Shown one piece after another: positions 1 through 12,479 of a DNA stretch of 38,077 bases. Position 1 is the first letter of the stretch; every line of letters starts with the position of its first letter. The translations under genes were made by a program, and so were the position numbers. Source of the DNA: Komagataeibacter sp. FXV3 (GTDB taxonomy: Bacteria > Pseudomonadota > Alphaproteobacteria > Acetobacterales > Acetobacteraceae); the NCBI RefSeq assembly GCF_015155755.1, contig NZ_VWPI01000159.1:1-38077 (forward strand). The letters run 5' to 3'. Under the pieces are notes generated by a model. The model made no database searches, was not told the origin of the DNA, and saw nothing but the letters and a program-made list of their open reading frames with translations.

Positions 1-334
1 GATGGGCGGCCAGTGGTGCGTCGGCCCCTGGCGGCCCGGCCGGGGCAGCCTGTGGCGTAGGGGGGGACGTGGTCTTTGCCGGCGTGGTCGCGGCCTTCTT
101 GCGGTAGAAGGCGACCAGTCTGTCCGCGCGTACGGTCATGTCGCCACGGATGGCCTGTGCACGGTCATAGGCGGTGACGGTCTGCGCGTTCTGGTCCCAG
201 TCGAAGCCACCGGCGGCGGTGACGTTGATCTGCTGGCCGTGGGACATGTCCAGTCCCTGCGCCATGACGGGATGTGCCGCCACCAGTCCCACAAGGACGC
301 CGCCAAGCGGCAGGCGGAATGTTGCGCGCGCCAT
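1..334 (-). CDS. lptA: LptA/OstA-like periplasmic LPS transport protein (3' end off window)
   Basis: Translating the minus strand from the ATG at 334-332 gives an open frame to the window edge, so only about 111 N-terminal residues are present. It begins with a signal peptide (hydrophobic GGVLVGLVAAHPVMA, likely cleavage after Ala25). An OstA-type start follows (INVTAAGGFDWDQNAQTVTA, then DMTVRADRLVAFYRK), which is the beta-jellyroll fold that carries lipopolysaccharide across the periplasm between LptC and LptD. A Pro/Ala-rich stretch (TTPAKTTSPPTPQAAPAG) follows immediately and is probably a low-complexity insert in the jellyroll. The start codon overlaps the lptC stop as ATGA, so the two are translationally coupled in a kdsD-lptC-lptA operon. 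The call rests on the OstA-like repeat and position after lptC; the missing C-terminus prevents a length check. Confidence 0.85.
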   Translation of the reverse strand, partial: MARATFRLPLGGVLVGLVAAHPVMAQGLDMSHGQQINVTAAGGFDWDQNAQTVTAYDRAQAIRGDMTVRADRLVAFYRKKAATTPAKTTSPPTPQAAPAGPPGADAPLAAH

Positions 335-1071
335 CAGTTCGATCTTTCCGCTGCGTTGAGGATCATGCGGCCCGGCCCGCGAAACAGCATGATGCCGCCG
401 CGTGTGTCCAGCATGCCGCCCTGTACGTCAATCTGTCCTATGGGGCCTTCGGCATGGATCCAGTCATCGGATACGACGATGTTGTGACGCATGTCCATAT
501 CGGCCGAGGGGCTGAGCATGAGGGTCCCGTCATTGCGGTACAGCGTGACATCATGCATCAGGTCCAGGATCTGCGCATGCTGGATATAGACGCCGTCATG
601 TGCGGTGACATACAGCCAGTTCCCGTTATCCATCAGTGTATCGGCAGCCGGGTTGCTCAGGTCAATCCGTTCGGTCGAGATCTGGCGCGCCTCGTCCGCG
701 GTGATCATGTAGGGGCGGCCATGGTCATCCAGCCCGCGATAGGTGGGGTTGAGCATGCTGCCGCTTTTCACGCGCACATGGCTCATCTGCGCCATGGTGC
801 CGGTATGCATGATGACCGCGCGCTGCACTGCCGGCCATGCGGCGATGGAACCCAGCAGTATGAGTGCCAGAAGCGGCAGCATCCACTTGGCCGAACGCAG
901 GATGGTCTGCCGCCGGGCCAGGTCGGCGGCATTGGGCAGCAGGCGCGTCCGTGTGGACTGGTCGAATATGCTGCGCTGGCGTTCGATGTCGGCCGCGCTG
1001 CGGGCGTAGTCCTCACGCTGGATATGGTTGGGATCGGTCCCGTCGTCCCTGTCGTCCGGCTGTTCGGTCAT
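334..1071 (-). CDS. lptC: LptC-like LPS export protein
   Basis: This 245-residue inner-membrane protein has one transmembrane helix at about residues 62-82 (WMLPLLALILLGSIAAW) followed by a periplasmic domain. LptC sits on the LptB2FG transporter and hands lipopolysaccharide to LptA. The periplasmic part has the family's beta-strand repeats, for example PYMITADEARQIS, DLMHDVTLYRNDG and the end GGIMLFRGPGRMIL. About 60 charged residues precede the helix, so the cytosolic N-terminus is much longer than in the E. coli protein, where the helix is almost at the start. The gene overlaps kdsD upstream and lptA downstream by ATGA junctions, so all three are probably one transcript. Assignment is by domain architecture and context; sequence conservation in this family is low. 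Confidence 0.88.
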   Translation of the reverse strand: MTEQPDDRDDGTDPNHIQREDYARSAADIERQRSIFDQSTRTRLLPNAADLARRQTILRSAKWMLPLLALILLGSIAAWPAVQRAVIMHTGTMAQMSHVRVKSGSMLNPTYRGLDDHGRPYMITADEARQISTERIDLSNPAADTLMDNGNWLYVTAHDGVYIQHAQILDLMHDVTLYRNDGTLMLSPSADMDMRHNIVVSDDWIHAEGPIGQIDVQGGMLDTRGGIMLFRGPGRMILNAAERSN

Positions 1072-2120
1072 GCAACGCCAGCACGCAGCAGGTCATGAAG
1101 GTGAAGGATGCCGACAGGGTGATTTTCATTATCCAGCACGAAAATGCTGGAAATGGGGCGGGGGCGGTCATTCATGATGCGCAGCGCTTCTGCCGCCAGC
1201 ATGTCGGGGCCAATGGTCTGCGGGCTTGCATTCATGATGTCGGTGGCACAGGTGTGGTCCAGGTCCTGTTCCAGCGCAATACGCAGGTCGCGGTCGGTAA
1301 TCAGCCCGGTCAGGCGGTTTTTCGCATCCACCACGCCCATGCAGCCAAAGGCCTTGCGGGTCATTTCCATGATGACCTGCCGTATCGGCATGGTGGGGGG
1401 ACCCAGCGGCATGCTTTCGCCCGTATGCATGAGTTCACGCACACGGCGCAGCTGTGTGCCCAGTCGGCCGCCGGGGTGGAAAATGCCGAAATCACTGGCG
1501 CTGAACCGGCGGCGCTGCAGCAGCACGATGGCCAGCGCATCCCCCAGCGCAAGCTGCATGGTGGAACTGGTGGTTGGCGCCAGCCCGTTGGGGCAGGCTT
1601 CGGGCGCATGGGGCAGTGGCAGCACGATATCGGCCGTGCGGGCCAGCGTGGACTCCGGGTGCGATGTCATGGCGATCAGCAGCATGCCAAAACGGCGTGT
1701 ATGGGAAATCAGGTCGGCCATTTCCGCCGTTTCGCCGGAATTGGAAATGGCGAGTACCGCATCCCCGCGCTGCAGCATGCCCAGGTCCCCGTGCGAGGCT
1801 TCGGCCGGATGCACGAAAATGGCGGGCGTGCCGGTGGAGGCAAGGGTCGCCTGGATCTTGCGCCCGATATGCCCCGACTTGCCAATGCCCGTTACCACCA
1901 CGCGCATGTTGTCCGCCAGAATGTGCTCCACCGTTCTGACAAAGGCCGGACCCAGCCCGCCCTCTCCATTGGGGCCGGATGTTTCCATGGCGGTAATCAT
2001 GGCCTGGAGGCCAGCGGATTCGGTGCGCAGCACGCTGCATGCTTCACTGAGCATGCGGGCCTGTACCTGCGGCACGCTTTCTTCAACGACGGGGAAGGTG
2101 GGTGAAAGGCTGCTGTTCAT
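1068..2120 (-). CDS. kdsD: Arabinose-5-phosphate isomerase (KdsD/KpsF family)
   Basis: This 350-residue cytosolic enzyme converts ribulose-5-phosphate to arabinose-5-phosphate, the first step of Kdo synthesis for the lipopolysaccharide core. An N-terminal SIS sugar-isomerase domain (about residues 55-200) shows GIGKSGHIGRKIQATLAS, HPAEASHGDLG and SNSGETAEM, and the TTSSTMQLALGDALA segment characteristic of the family. FHPGGRLG links to two CBS domains (about 230-345) containing GVVDAKNRLTGLITDRDLR and IFVLDNENHPVGILHLHDLL. Length and domain order match the standard enzyme. Its stop overlaps the lptC start, placing Kdo precursor synthesis in the same transcript as lipopolysaccharide export. 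The gene upstream (rnd-like) is 52 bases away on the same strand. I see no anomalies. Confidence 0.95.
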   Translation of the reverse strand: MNSSLSPTFPVVEESVPQVQARMLSEACSVLRTESAGLQAMITAMETSGPNGEGGLGPAFVRTVEHILADNMRVVVTGIGKSGHIGRKIQATLASTGTPAIFVHPAEASHGDLGMLQRGDAVLAISNSGETAEMADLISHTRRFGMLLIAMTSHPESTLARTADIVLPLPHAPEACPNGLAPTTSSTMQLALGDALAIVLLQRRRFSASDFGIFHPGGRLGTQLRRVRELMHTGESMPLGPPTMPIRQVIMEMTRKAFGCMGVVDAKNRLTGLITDRDLRIALEQDLDHTCATDIMNASPQTIGPDMLAAEALRIMNDRPRPISSIFVLDNENHPVGILHLHDLLRAGVA

Positions 2121-2172
2121 GCCAGGTCTGTATTGTCGTGAAATGGTTTCCGGTCAAACGCCGGAACCATTA

Positions 2173-2820
2173 TCAGGCTGCGCGATGCGCGAAAATGTCC
2201 GGATCCACGTAGCCAAGGATGTCCAGACGGGCGCGGGTCGGAAGGAAATCGTAACAGGCCTGTGCCAGTTCGCGACGGTTTTCACGGTGCAGCAACGCCT
2301 CCAGCTTTGCCCACAGGGCATGCAGGTACAGTACGTCGGATGCGGCATAGGCCCGCTGTTCCGGTGTCAGTTCGGGCGCGCCCCAGTCTGAACTCTGCTG
2401 CTGCTTGCTCAGTTCCACCCCCAGCAGTTCACGGCACAGATGCGCCAGCCCATGGCGGTCGGTATAGGTCCGCACCAGTTTGGAGGCGATCTTGGTGCAG
2501 ATGTTCGGCGCAACCGTGATGCCAAGGGTATGCTGCAGGATCGCCACGTCAAAGCGGGCGAAATGCATGAGCTTGGGCAACGTGGGGTCGGTCAGCACGC
2601 GCACCAGGTTGGGACAGTCCGCCGCCGTGATGCCTGCGGGCACCTGAACCAGGTGGGCATGCCCGTCCCCACCTGAAAGCTGCACAAGGCACAGCCGGTC
2701 CCGGTGCGGGTTCAGGCCCATTGTTTCCGTATCAATAGCCACGGCGCCGGTGAACGTGACGTCGGCCGGCAGGTCGCCGCGATGGAAATGGATGGCGTCA
2801 GGGGCCGGGCTTGCAGCCAT
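2173..2820 (-). CDS. rnd: RNase D-like 3'-5' exonuclease, short form
   Basis: This 215-residue protein is a DEDDy-type 3'-5' exonuclease of the ribonuclease D family, which trims 3' ends of tRNA and other structured RNAs with two metal ions. The catalytic set is visible: Asp30 and Glu32 in AVAIDTETMGL (Exo I), Asp91 in LMHFARFDVAIL (Exo II), and Tyr158 with Asp162 in RAYAASDVLYLHALW (Exo III). E. coli RNase D is about 375 residues and carries HRDC domains after the nuclease domain. This one stops after the nuclease domain, like the short homologues common in alphaproteobacteria. A GGAG lies ten bases before the ATG. It faces the same way as kdsD, 52 bases ahead, and may be co-transcribed. The symbol is by family; substrate is not shown by the sequence. 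Confidence 0.88.
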   Translation of the reverse strand: MAASPAPDAIHFHRGDLPADVTFTGAVAIDTETMGLNPHRDRLCLVQLSGGDGHAHLVQVPAGITAADCPNLVRVLTDPTLPKLMHFARFDVAILQHTLGITVAPNICTKIASKLVRTYTDRHGLAHLCRELLGVELSKQQQSSDWGAPELTPEQRAYAASDVLYLHALWAKLEALLHRENRRELAQACYDFLPTRARLDILGYVDPDIFAHRAA

Positions 2821-2990
2821 ATGGAAAATGCTCCGTCACGATATTCGGTTTCACGGTGGCAGGTCTGGAACGCAACCGCAAGGAAAGCCATTCGTTATGT
2901 CACGATCCCTGCCCGGTCGGGGCGGGGCGTGCGGACCTGCCAGTGAAATGGGTATTCGTGGGCGGTTTACACCAATTTGCGCAAGGAAAC

Positions 2991-3030
2991 AGACAAAAAG
3001 ATAAAGGGGCAGTCCCGAGACGGGCTGCCC
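2991..3030 (-). terminator. Rho-independent terminator of the tRNA-Leu unit
   Basis: Read on the minus strand, about 40 bases past the CCA end of the tRNA, there is a stem GGGCAG / CTGCCC continued by CCCG / CGGG with one bulged base and a three-base loop. A T-rich stretch follows (CTTTATCTTTTTG). It lies before the rnd-like gene and would separate the two transcripts. Confidence 0.7.
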
Positions 3031-3069
3031 TGACCATCCCCAGAGGGGAGTTTTACCAGTTTTGTGTGA

Positions 3070-3156
3070 TGGTGCCCAGAAGAAGACTCGAACTTCCACG
3101 ACCTTGCGGCCACAGGTACCTGAAACCTGCGCGTCTACCAATTCCGCCATCTGGGC
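3070..3156 (-). tRNA. tRNA-Leu (anticodon CAG)
   Basis: The minus strand folds into an 87-base class II tRNA. The acceptor stem GCCCAGA pairs with TCTGGGC, followed by discriminator A and an encoded CCA (3072-3070). The D-arm segment is TGGCGGAATTGGTAGACGCG. The anticodon stem CAGGT/ACCTG encloses the loop TTCAGGT, which gives anticodon CAG with T33 and G37. A long variable arm (TGGCCGCAAGGTCG) is typical of leucine tRNAs, and the T-loop is TTCGAGT. It reads CTG, the dominant leucine codon in these GC-rich genes. It has its own promoter and terminator. Confidence 0.97.
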
Positions 3157-3198
3157 TCAGAGGCTCCCCAGCGGAGGCCGCCGGGGTGGTGTGAGGGG

Positions 3199-3227
3199 TG
3201 TTTAGTCCGGCCCGGCGGGACGGTCAA
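3199..3227 (-). promoter_or_regulatory. Sigma-70-type promoter of tRNA-Leu
   Basis: On the minus strand, TTGACC (3227-3222) and TAAACA (3204-3199) are separated by exactly 17 bases, close to the TTGACA/TATAAT consensus. The -10 box ends about 42 bases before the mature tRNA 5' end, which leaves a leader of roughly 36 bases for RNase P to remove. A GC-rich stretch right after the -10 box (about 3181-3198) could act as a stringent discriminator; that last point is inference. Confidence 0.7.
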
Positions 3228-3380
3228 CAGGGTAAATGCATTTTTTTGAAAACAGGCGCATTTTTTTCTTTCTGCCTGTCCCGGCAGGTATACGGGCGGG
3301 GCAGAAATCACTGTCTGTGTGACGGGTAAAATGGGAAAACGGTGCGTGGCGCAATCAGGCGCCACGGATGGGGGCAGGCT

Positions 3381-4274
3381 ATGACACGCAAGGTCGCGAC
3401 GGTTTTTGGTGGTTCGGGATTCGTGGGGCGGTCCGTGGTCGCGCGGCTGGCACGGGCGGGATATGTGGTTCGGGTTGCCGGGCGCACGGCCACGGATGCG
3501 GCGACACTGCGCATGCTGGGGGATGTGGGGCAGGTGGTGGCTGTCGTCGCGTCCATCACGGATGAAAAGGCATGTGTCGCCGCGATCGAGGGCAGCAGCC
3601 TTGTCATCAACCTTGTGGGAATCCTGTCCCCCCGCGGCGCCGATACGTTCGAGGCCATCCATGTTGAAGGGGCCGCGCGCGTGGCAAGGCTGGCTGCCGC
3701 ATCCGGGGTCGAGCGCCTGATCCATGTCTCGGCGCTTGGCGCGCGTGCCGACAGTCCCTCCGCCTATGCCCGCAGCAAGGCGGAGGGCGAATGCATGGTC
3801 AGCCGCGCGATGCCGGAGGCCGTGATCGTCCGCCCCTCGCTGATATTCGGGGTGGATGGCGCTTTCCCCGCCATGTTCGCGCGTATGGCGCGGTTCCTGC
3901 CGGTCATGCCGGTATTTGGCGCCACGACCCGTTTCCAGCCGGTCTGGGTGGGTGATGTGGCCGATGGGATGGTTCGCATCGCCACGGGGGCGGACATGGC
4001 GGGCGCCATTTTTGAATTCGGTGGCCCGCAGGTGCTGACCATGCGCCAGATCGTGGCGTGGGCGGCGCGATGGGGCGGGCACCCGCGCCCGTTATTCGTG
4101 GTGCCGCGCTGGCTGGCGCGTGTTCAGGCAACGGTGCTGGAACACCTGCCCGGAAAGATGCTGACACGCGATCAGGTCAGGCTGCTTTATGTGGATAATG
4201 TGGTGGCTCCCGGTGCGCGCACGCTCGACATGCTGGGCATTGCGCCGTCCCCTATGGGTCTGGTGATGGGGTAG
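3381..4274 (+). CDS. NAD(P)-binding SDR-like protein, complex I NDUFA9 type
   Basis: This 297-residue protein belongs to the atypical/extended short-chain dehydrogenase superfamily, in the branch related to the NDUFA9 accessory subunit of respiratory complex I. The dinucleotide-binding motif is at the N-terminus (VFGGSGFVGRSVVARL). NLVGILSPRG and the retained YARSK pair (Tyr-x3-Lys) follow, then IVRPSLIFG and the substrate-domain segment VWVGDVADGMVRI. The chosen ATG has a GGGGG stretch just upstream; an in-frame start 13 codons earlier is less well supported. It stands alone between the tRNA unit and gltD. In proteobacteria members of this branch are annotated variously as NADH dehydrogenase-like, epimerase or sugar reductase. 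The sequence alone does not fix the substrate, so an association with complex I is family-based inference. Confidence 0.85.
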   Translation: MTRKVATVFGGSGFVGRSVVARLARAGYVVRVAGRTATDAATLRMLGDVGQVVAVVASITDEKACVAAIEGSSLVINLVGILSPRGADTFEAIHVEGAARVARLAAASGVERLIHVSALGARADSPSAYARSKAEGECMVSRAMPEAVIVRPSLIFGVDGAFPAMFARMARFLPVMPVFGATTRFQPVWVGDVADGMVRIATGADMAGAIFEFGGPQVLTMRQIVAWAARWGGHPRPLFVVPRWLARVQATVLEHLPGKMLTRDQVRLLYVDNVVAPGARTLDMLGIAPSPMGLVMG

Positions 4275-4440
4275 GTGGCCCGGAACTTTGGATTTTTCGA
4301 GCATTTCTGGCGTTTTCTTTGAATAAGGTCAGTATTGCTGTCTTTTATTCATCCGGGGTGTTGCGTAGGTCTGTTCCTCGCTTCGGGTGCCTGTCGTGCG
4401 CCCGGAACGTCCTTCCATTATGCAGACCAGGGGCAGACCG

Positions 4441-5895
4441 ATGGCCGAGCGCATGCTGAAATTCGTCTCTGTGGCGCAGGAGCAGCCGGACAAACGGCCT
4501 GCCGAGGCGCGCCGCAAGGACTTTAACGAGATTTATGCCGAATTCGTGCCCGCCAGGGCCGAAACGCAGGCCTCGCGCTGTTCACAGTGCGGCGTGCCGT
4601 TCTGTTCGGTGCACTGCCCGCTGGGCAACAACATCCCCGACTGGCTGATGATGACGGCGGCAGGCCGGATGGAGGAGGCGTATGAGCTATCCTCCGCCAC
4701 CAACACCTTCCCCGAAATCTGTGGCCGCATCTGCCCGCAGGACCGCCTGTGTGAAGGCAACTGCGTGATCGAGGAAGGATTCGAAAGCGTCACCATCGGC
4801 GCGGTCGAACGCTACATCACCGATACTGCCTTTGATAACGGCTGGGTCAGGCCGGTGAAGCCGGTGGCCGAGCGGGATGAGAGTGTGGCCATCATCGGTG
4901 CCGGTCCCGGCGGCCTTGCCGCCGCGGTCCAGCTGCGCGAGCAGGGCTATCAGGTCCATGTCTATGATCGTTACGACCGCATTGGCGGCCTGCTGATGTA
5001 TGGCATCCCCGGCTTCAAGCTGGAAAAGGACATCGTCCTGCGCCGGCATAAGCTGCTGGTGGAATCCGGCGTCCAGTTCCATCTGGGCAAGGGTATCGGC
5101 GATACCGATGGTGCGGACAGCATTGCCTTTTCCACCCTGCGTGCGCGCCATGATGGCGTGCTGATCGCAACGGGTGTGTACAAGTCGCGTGATATTGGCG
5201 GTCCCGGCGCGGGGCTGAACGGTATCGTGCGCGCGCTGGATTACCTGACGGCGTCCAACCGCGTCTCGCTGGGTGACAGTGTCGCGGAATACGACAACGG
5301 CGAACTGAATGCGGCGGGCAAGTCGGTCGTGGTGATCGGTGGTGGTGATACGGCCATGGACTGCGTGCGCACCGCCATCCGGCAGGGTGCCAAGTCGGTC
5401 AAGTGCCTGTACCGCCGTGACCGTGCCAACATGCCCGGATCGGTGCGTGAAGTGAAGAACGCCGAGGAAGAGGGTGTCGAGTTCGTGTGGCTGGCCGCCC
5501 CCCAGGCGTTCGAGGGCGAAGGATCCGTGAGCGGCGTGCGCGCCAGCCGCATGAAACTTGGCCTGCCCGACGCCAGCGGCCGCCAGTCGGTCGAGCCGGT
5601 GGAAAACAGCGCGTTCACGCTGGAAGCCGACCTGGTGGTCAAGGCGCTGGGCTTCGACCCCGAACCGCTGCCCACGCTGTGGGGCCAGCCGGAACTGGAG
5701 GTCTCGCGCTGGGGCACGCTCATGGTCGATCGCAAGACGTTCATGACCAGCCTGCCCGGCGTGTTTGCTGCGGGTGACATCGTGCGCGGGGCCAGCCTGG
5801 TGGTGTGGGCCATTCGCGACGGGCGTGACGCGGCGGCGCAGATGCACGCATGGCTTGAGGAAATGACGGCCGCACAGGCCGAGGTGGCGGAGTAA
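4441..5895 (+). CDS. gltD: Glutamate synthase (NADPH) small subunit
   Basis: This 484-residue flavoprotein supplies electrons to the large subunit, which converts glutamine and 2-oxoglutarate into two glutamates. The N-terminal ferredoxin-like part has two cysteine clusters, CSQCGVPFCSVHCPLGN and CGRICPQDRLCEGNC, for two 4Fe-4S centres. Then come the FAD Rossmann motif IIGAGPGGLAAAVQL, the NADPH motif VIGGGDTAMDC and the C-terminal flavin motif AAGDIVRGASLVVWAIRDGR. The start at 4441 follows an AGGGG about eight bases upstream. An in-frame GTG at 4387 would add 18 residues but lacks this. Only two bases separate its stop from gltB, so the two are co-transcribed, with the small subunit first. 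Length matches the family. Confidence 0.97.
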   Translation: MAERMLKFVSVAQEQPDKRPAEARRKDFNEIYAEFVPARAETQASRCSQCGVPFCSVHCPLGNNIPDWLMMTAAGRMEEAYELSSATNTFPEICGRICPQDRLCEGNCVIEEGFESVTIGAVERYITDTAFDNGWVRPVKPVAERDESVAIIGAGPGGLAAAVQLREQGYQVHVYDRYDRIGGLLMYGIPGFKLEKDIVLRRHKLLVESGVQFHLGKGIGDTDGADSIAFSTLRARHDGVLIATGVYKSRDIGGPGAGLNGIVRALDYLTASNRVSLGDSVAEYDNGELNAAGKSVVVIGGGDTAMDCVRTAIRQGAKSVKCLYRRDRANMPGSVREVKNAEEEGVEFVWLAAPQAFEGEGSVSGVRASRMKLGLPDASGRQSVEPVENSAFTLEADLVVKALGFDPEPLPTLWGQPELEVSRWGTLMVDRKTFMTSLPGVFAAGDIVRGASLVVWAIRDGRDAAAQMHAWLEEMTAAQAEVAE

Positions 5896-5897
5896 GC

Positions 5898-10430
<4,533 letters not shown>

Positions 10431-10464
10431 ATGCAGGGCTGATTTCATCGTTATTGTGCAGGGC

Positions 10465-10490
10465 GGGGCCGGGCAGGAATGTCCGGCCCC
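10465..10490 (+). terminator. Hairpin after gltB, possible terminator
   Basis: GGGGCCGG (10465-10472) pairs perfectly with CCGGCCCC (10483-10490) around a ten-base loop, about 35 bases after the gltB stop. The tail is ATCTGTATTC rather than a T-run, so it is a weak intrinsic terminator or a transcript-stabilising hairpin. Confidence 0.45.
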
Positions 10491-10624
10491 ATCTGTATTC
10501 AGGGCAGAATATCGACAGGCGGGGTCGCACAGCGCGCCGGGACGCACTAGATTCAGGGTATGGGAATCGCGTCGCAGGCGCATGTGCGCAGGCTTCGCCC
10601 GATCTGATGGTTGGTGCTTGATCT

Positions 10625-12478
10625 ATGTCCAAAGCGTATTTTTCCGCCCTTCCGGCCGGTGCCGCCGGCCTTTCCCCCGTGCATGCGGATGCAGCCCAGC
10701 CATCGGGCGGTGCATCCGCACTGGCCGGGCTGCCGCGGTGGGACCTGTCGGATCTGTATGATGGGCCGGATTCGCCGCAGCTTGCGACCGACCTCGATCA
10801 GGCGGATGAGGACGCGCAGGCATTCTCACGCGCATGGCAGGGACGTCTGGCCAATGTGCCGGGTGGCGAACTGGCGCAGGCCATTGCTGAATATCAGCGC
10901 ATTGACGAAGTGCTGGGCCGGGCGGGATCGTATGCCCAGCTTCTGTTCGCGGCCAATACATCGGATTCCGACGTGGCCCGGTTTGCGCAGTCGGTCAATG
11001 AACGGCTGACCGCCATTTCCACGCATCTCCTGTTCTTCACGCTGGAAATCAACCGCATTTCCGCTGACGGGCTGGCTGCACAGCTGAGCGACCCGGCCCT
11101 TGCGCACTGGGCGCCTTTCCTGCGCGACCTGCGGGTGTTCCGCCCCTACCAGCTGTCTGACGAGGTCGAGGCCGTCCTGCACGAAAAATCCGTCACGGGG
11201 GCCGCTGCGTGGAACCGCCTGTTTGACGAGACGATGGCCAGCCTGCGGGTGCGCGTGGGCGGCGCGGACACGACGCTGGGCAATGCGCTGGACACCATGT
11301 CCAGCCCCGACCGCAAGGTGCGCGAACACGCTGCCCACGCCATTGGCGATGAACTGGGCCGCAACGTAAAGCTGTTTTCGCTGATTACGAACACGCTGGC
11401 CAAGGACAAGGCCATTGTGGACGGGCTGCGGCATTACCCGCGCCCGACCTCGGCACGCAACTGTGCCAACATGGTCGAGGATGACGTGGTCGATGCGCTG
11501 GTGCAGGCCGTGACCGAGGCCTATCCCCGCCTGTCACACCGCTATTATGCGCTCAAGGCAAAGTGGCTGGGGCTGGAAAAACTGGAATACTGGGACCGCA
11601 ACGCGCCCCTGACCACGCAGGATGAACCGCTGATCCCGTGGGCGGAGGCGACAAGGCAGGTCATGGCGGCGTATGAAGGCTTCGACCCGCGCATGGGCAC
11701 CGTGGCGAAGCAGTTTTTCGACCACGCCTGGATCGATGCGCCGCCGGTGCCGGGCAAGGCTTCCGGCGCGTTTGCCCACCCCACCGTGCCGTCGGTGCAT
11801 CCCTACCTGCTGCTCAACTACCGTGGGCGCACGCGGGATGTGATGACGCTGGCGCATGAACTGGGCCATGGCGTGCATCAGGTGCTGGCGGGAAAGCAGG
11901 GCTACCTCATGTCCAGCACACCGCTGACACTGGCGGAAACCGCCAGCGTGTTTGGCGAAATGCTGACCTTCCGCGCACTGCTTGATGCCCAGACCGATCC
12001 CGCGCGCCGCAGGCTTATGCTGGCGGCCAAGGTGGAGGACATGCTCAACACCGTCGTGCGCCAGATCGCCTTCTACCGTTTCGAGATGCTGGTGCATGAG
12101 GAACGCCGTCGCGGCGAACTGCTGCCCGCGCGCATTGGCGAAATCTGGCGCCAGACGCAGGTGGAAAGCCTTGGCCCCGCCTTCAACTTCACGCCAGATT
12201 ACGATGTGTACTGGACGTATATCCCCCATTTCATCCATTCACCGTTCTATGTGTACGCCTATGCCTTTGGCGATTGCCTGGTAAACGCGTTATACGGGGT
12301 GTTCCGGTCCGGCCACCCGGGCTTTCAGGACAAGTACCTTGATATGCTGAAGGCAGGCGGGACGAAGCGGCACCGTGAACTGCTGGCCCCCTTCGGGCTG
12401 GATGCGGCGGACCCCGGTTTCTGGCAGAAGGGACTGGATGTGATCGCCGGATTTATTGATGAACTGGAGCGTGTCTGA
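10625..12478 (+). CDS. pepF: Oligoendopeptidase F (M3B zinc metallopeptidase)
   Basis: This 617-residue cytosolic peptidase hydrolyses oligopeptides of moderate length. The zinc site is MTLAHELGHGVHQ, with His411, Glu412 and His415 (HEXXH), and the third ligand is probably Glu438 in LTLAETASVFGEML. The PepF-type N-terminal half is present (LPRWDLSDLYDGPDSPQLATDL). FIHSPFYVYAYAFGDCLV near the end is the conserved segment that closes over the active site in this family. No signal peptide is seen; the alanine-rich first 40 residues are not strongly hydrophobic. The ATG at 10625 has no clear ribosome binding site. The UbiB-like kinase gene begins two bases after the stop, which implies co-transcription. 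Length is normal for the family. Confidence 0.94.
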   Translation: MSKAYFSALPAGAAGLSPVHADAAQPSGGASALAGLPRWDLSDLYDGPDSPQLATDLDQADEDAQAFSRAWQGRLANVPGGELAQAIAEYQRIDEVLGRAGSYAQLLFAANTSDSDVARFAQSVNERLTAISTHLLFFTLEINRISADGLAAQLSDPALAHWAPFLRDLRVFRPYQLSDEVEAVLHEKSVTGAAAWNRLFDETMASLRVRVGGADTTLGNALDTMSSPDRKVREHAAHAIGDELGRNVKLFSLITNTLAKDKAIVDGLRHYPRPTSARNCANMVEDDVVDALVQAVTEAYPRLSHRYYALKAKWLGLEKLEYWDRNAPLTTQDEPLIPWAEATRQVMAAYEGFDPRMGTVAKQFFDHAWIDAPPVPGKASGAFAHPTVPSVHPYLLLNYRGRTRDVMTLAHELGHGVHQVLAGKQGYLMSSTPLTLAETASVFGEMLTFRALLDAQTDPARRRLMLAAKVEDMLNTVVRQIAFYRFEMLVHEERRRGELLPARIGEIWRQTQVESLGPAFNFTPDYDVYWTYIPHFIHSPFYVYAYAFGDCLVNALYGVFRSGHPGFQDKYLDMLKAGGTKRHRELLAPFGLDAADPGFWQKGLDVIAGFIDELERV

Positions 12479-12479
12479 C

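Noticed and set aside
3036-3048. A small hairpin TCCCC-AGA-GGGGA near the tRNA
   Set aside because: Short stem, only a brief T-run after it, and no plus-strand gene ends there; likely chance.
3135-4082. A minus-strand frame of 315 codons running through the NDUFA9-like gene and into the tRNA
   Set aside because: It overlaps the tRNA-Leu gene and its promoter and has no recognisable domain.
4331-4360. A possible promoter (TTGAAT / TTTTAT) upstream of gltD
   Set aside because: Both boxes are weak and the GC-poor patch could be incidental; the region also has a GAATAA...TTATTC inverted repeat, so the call is ambiguous.
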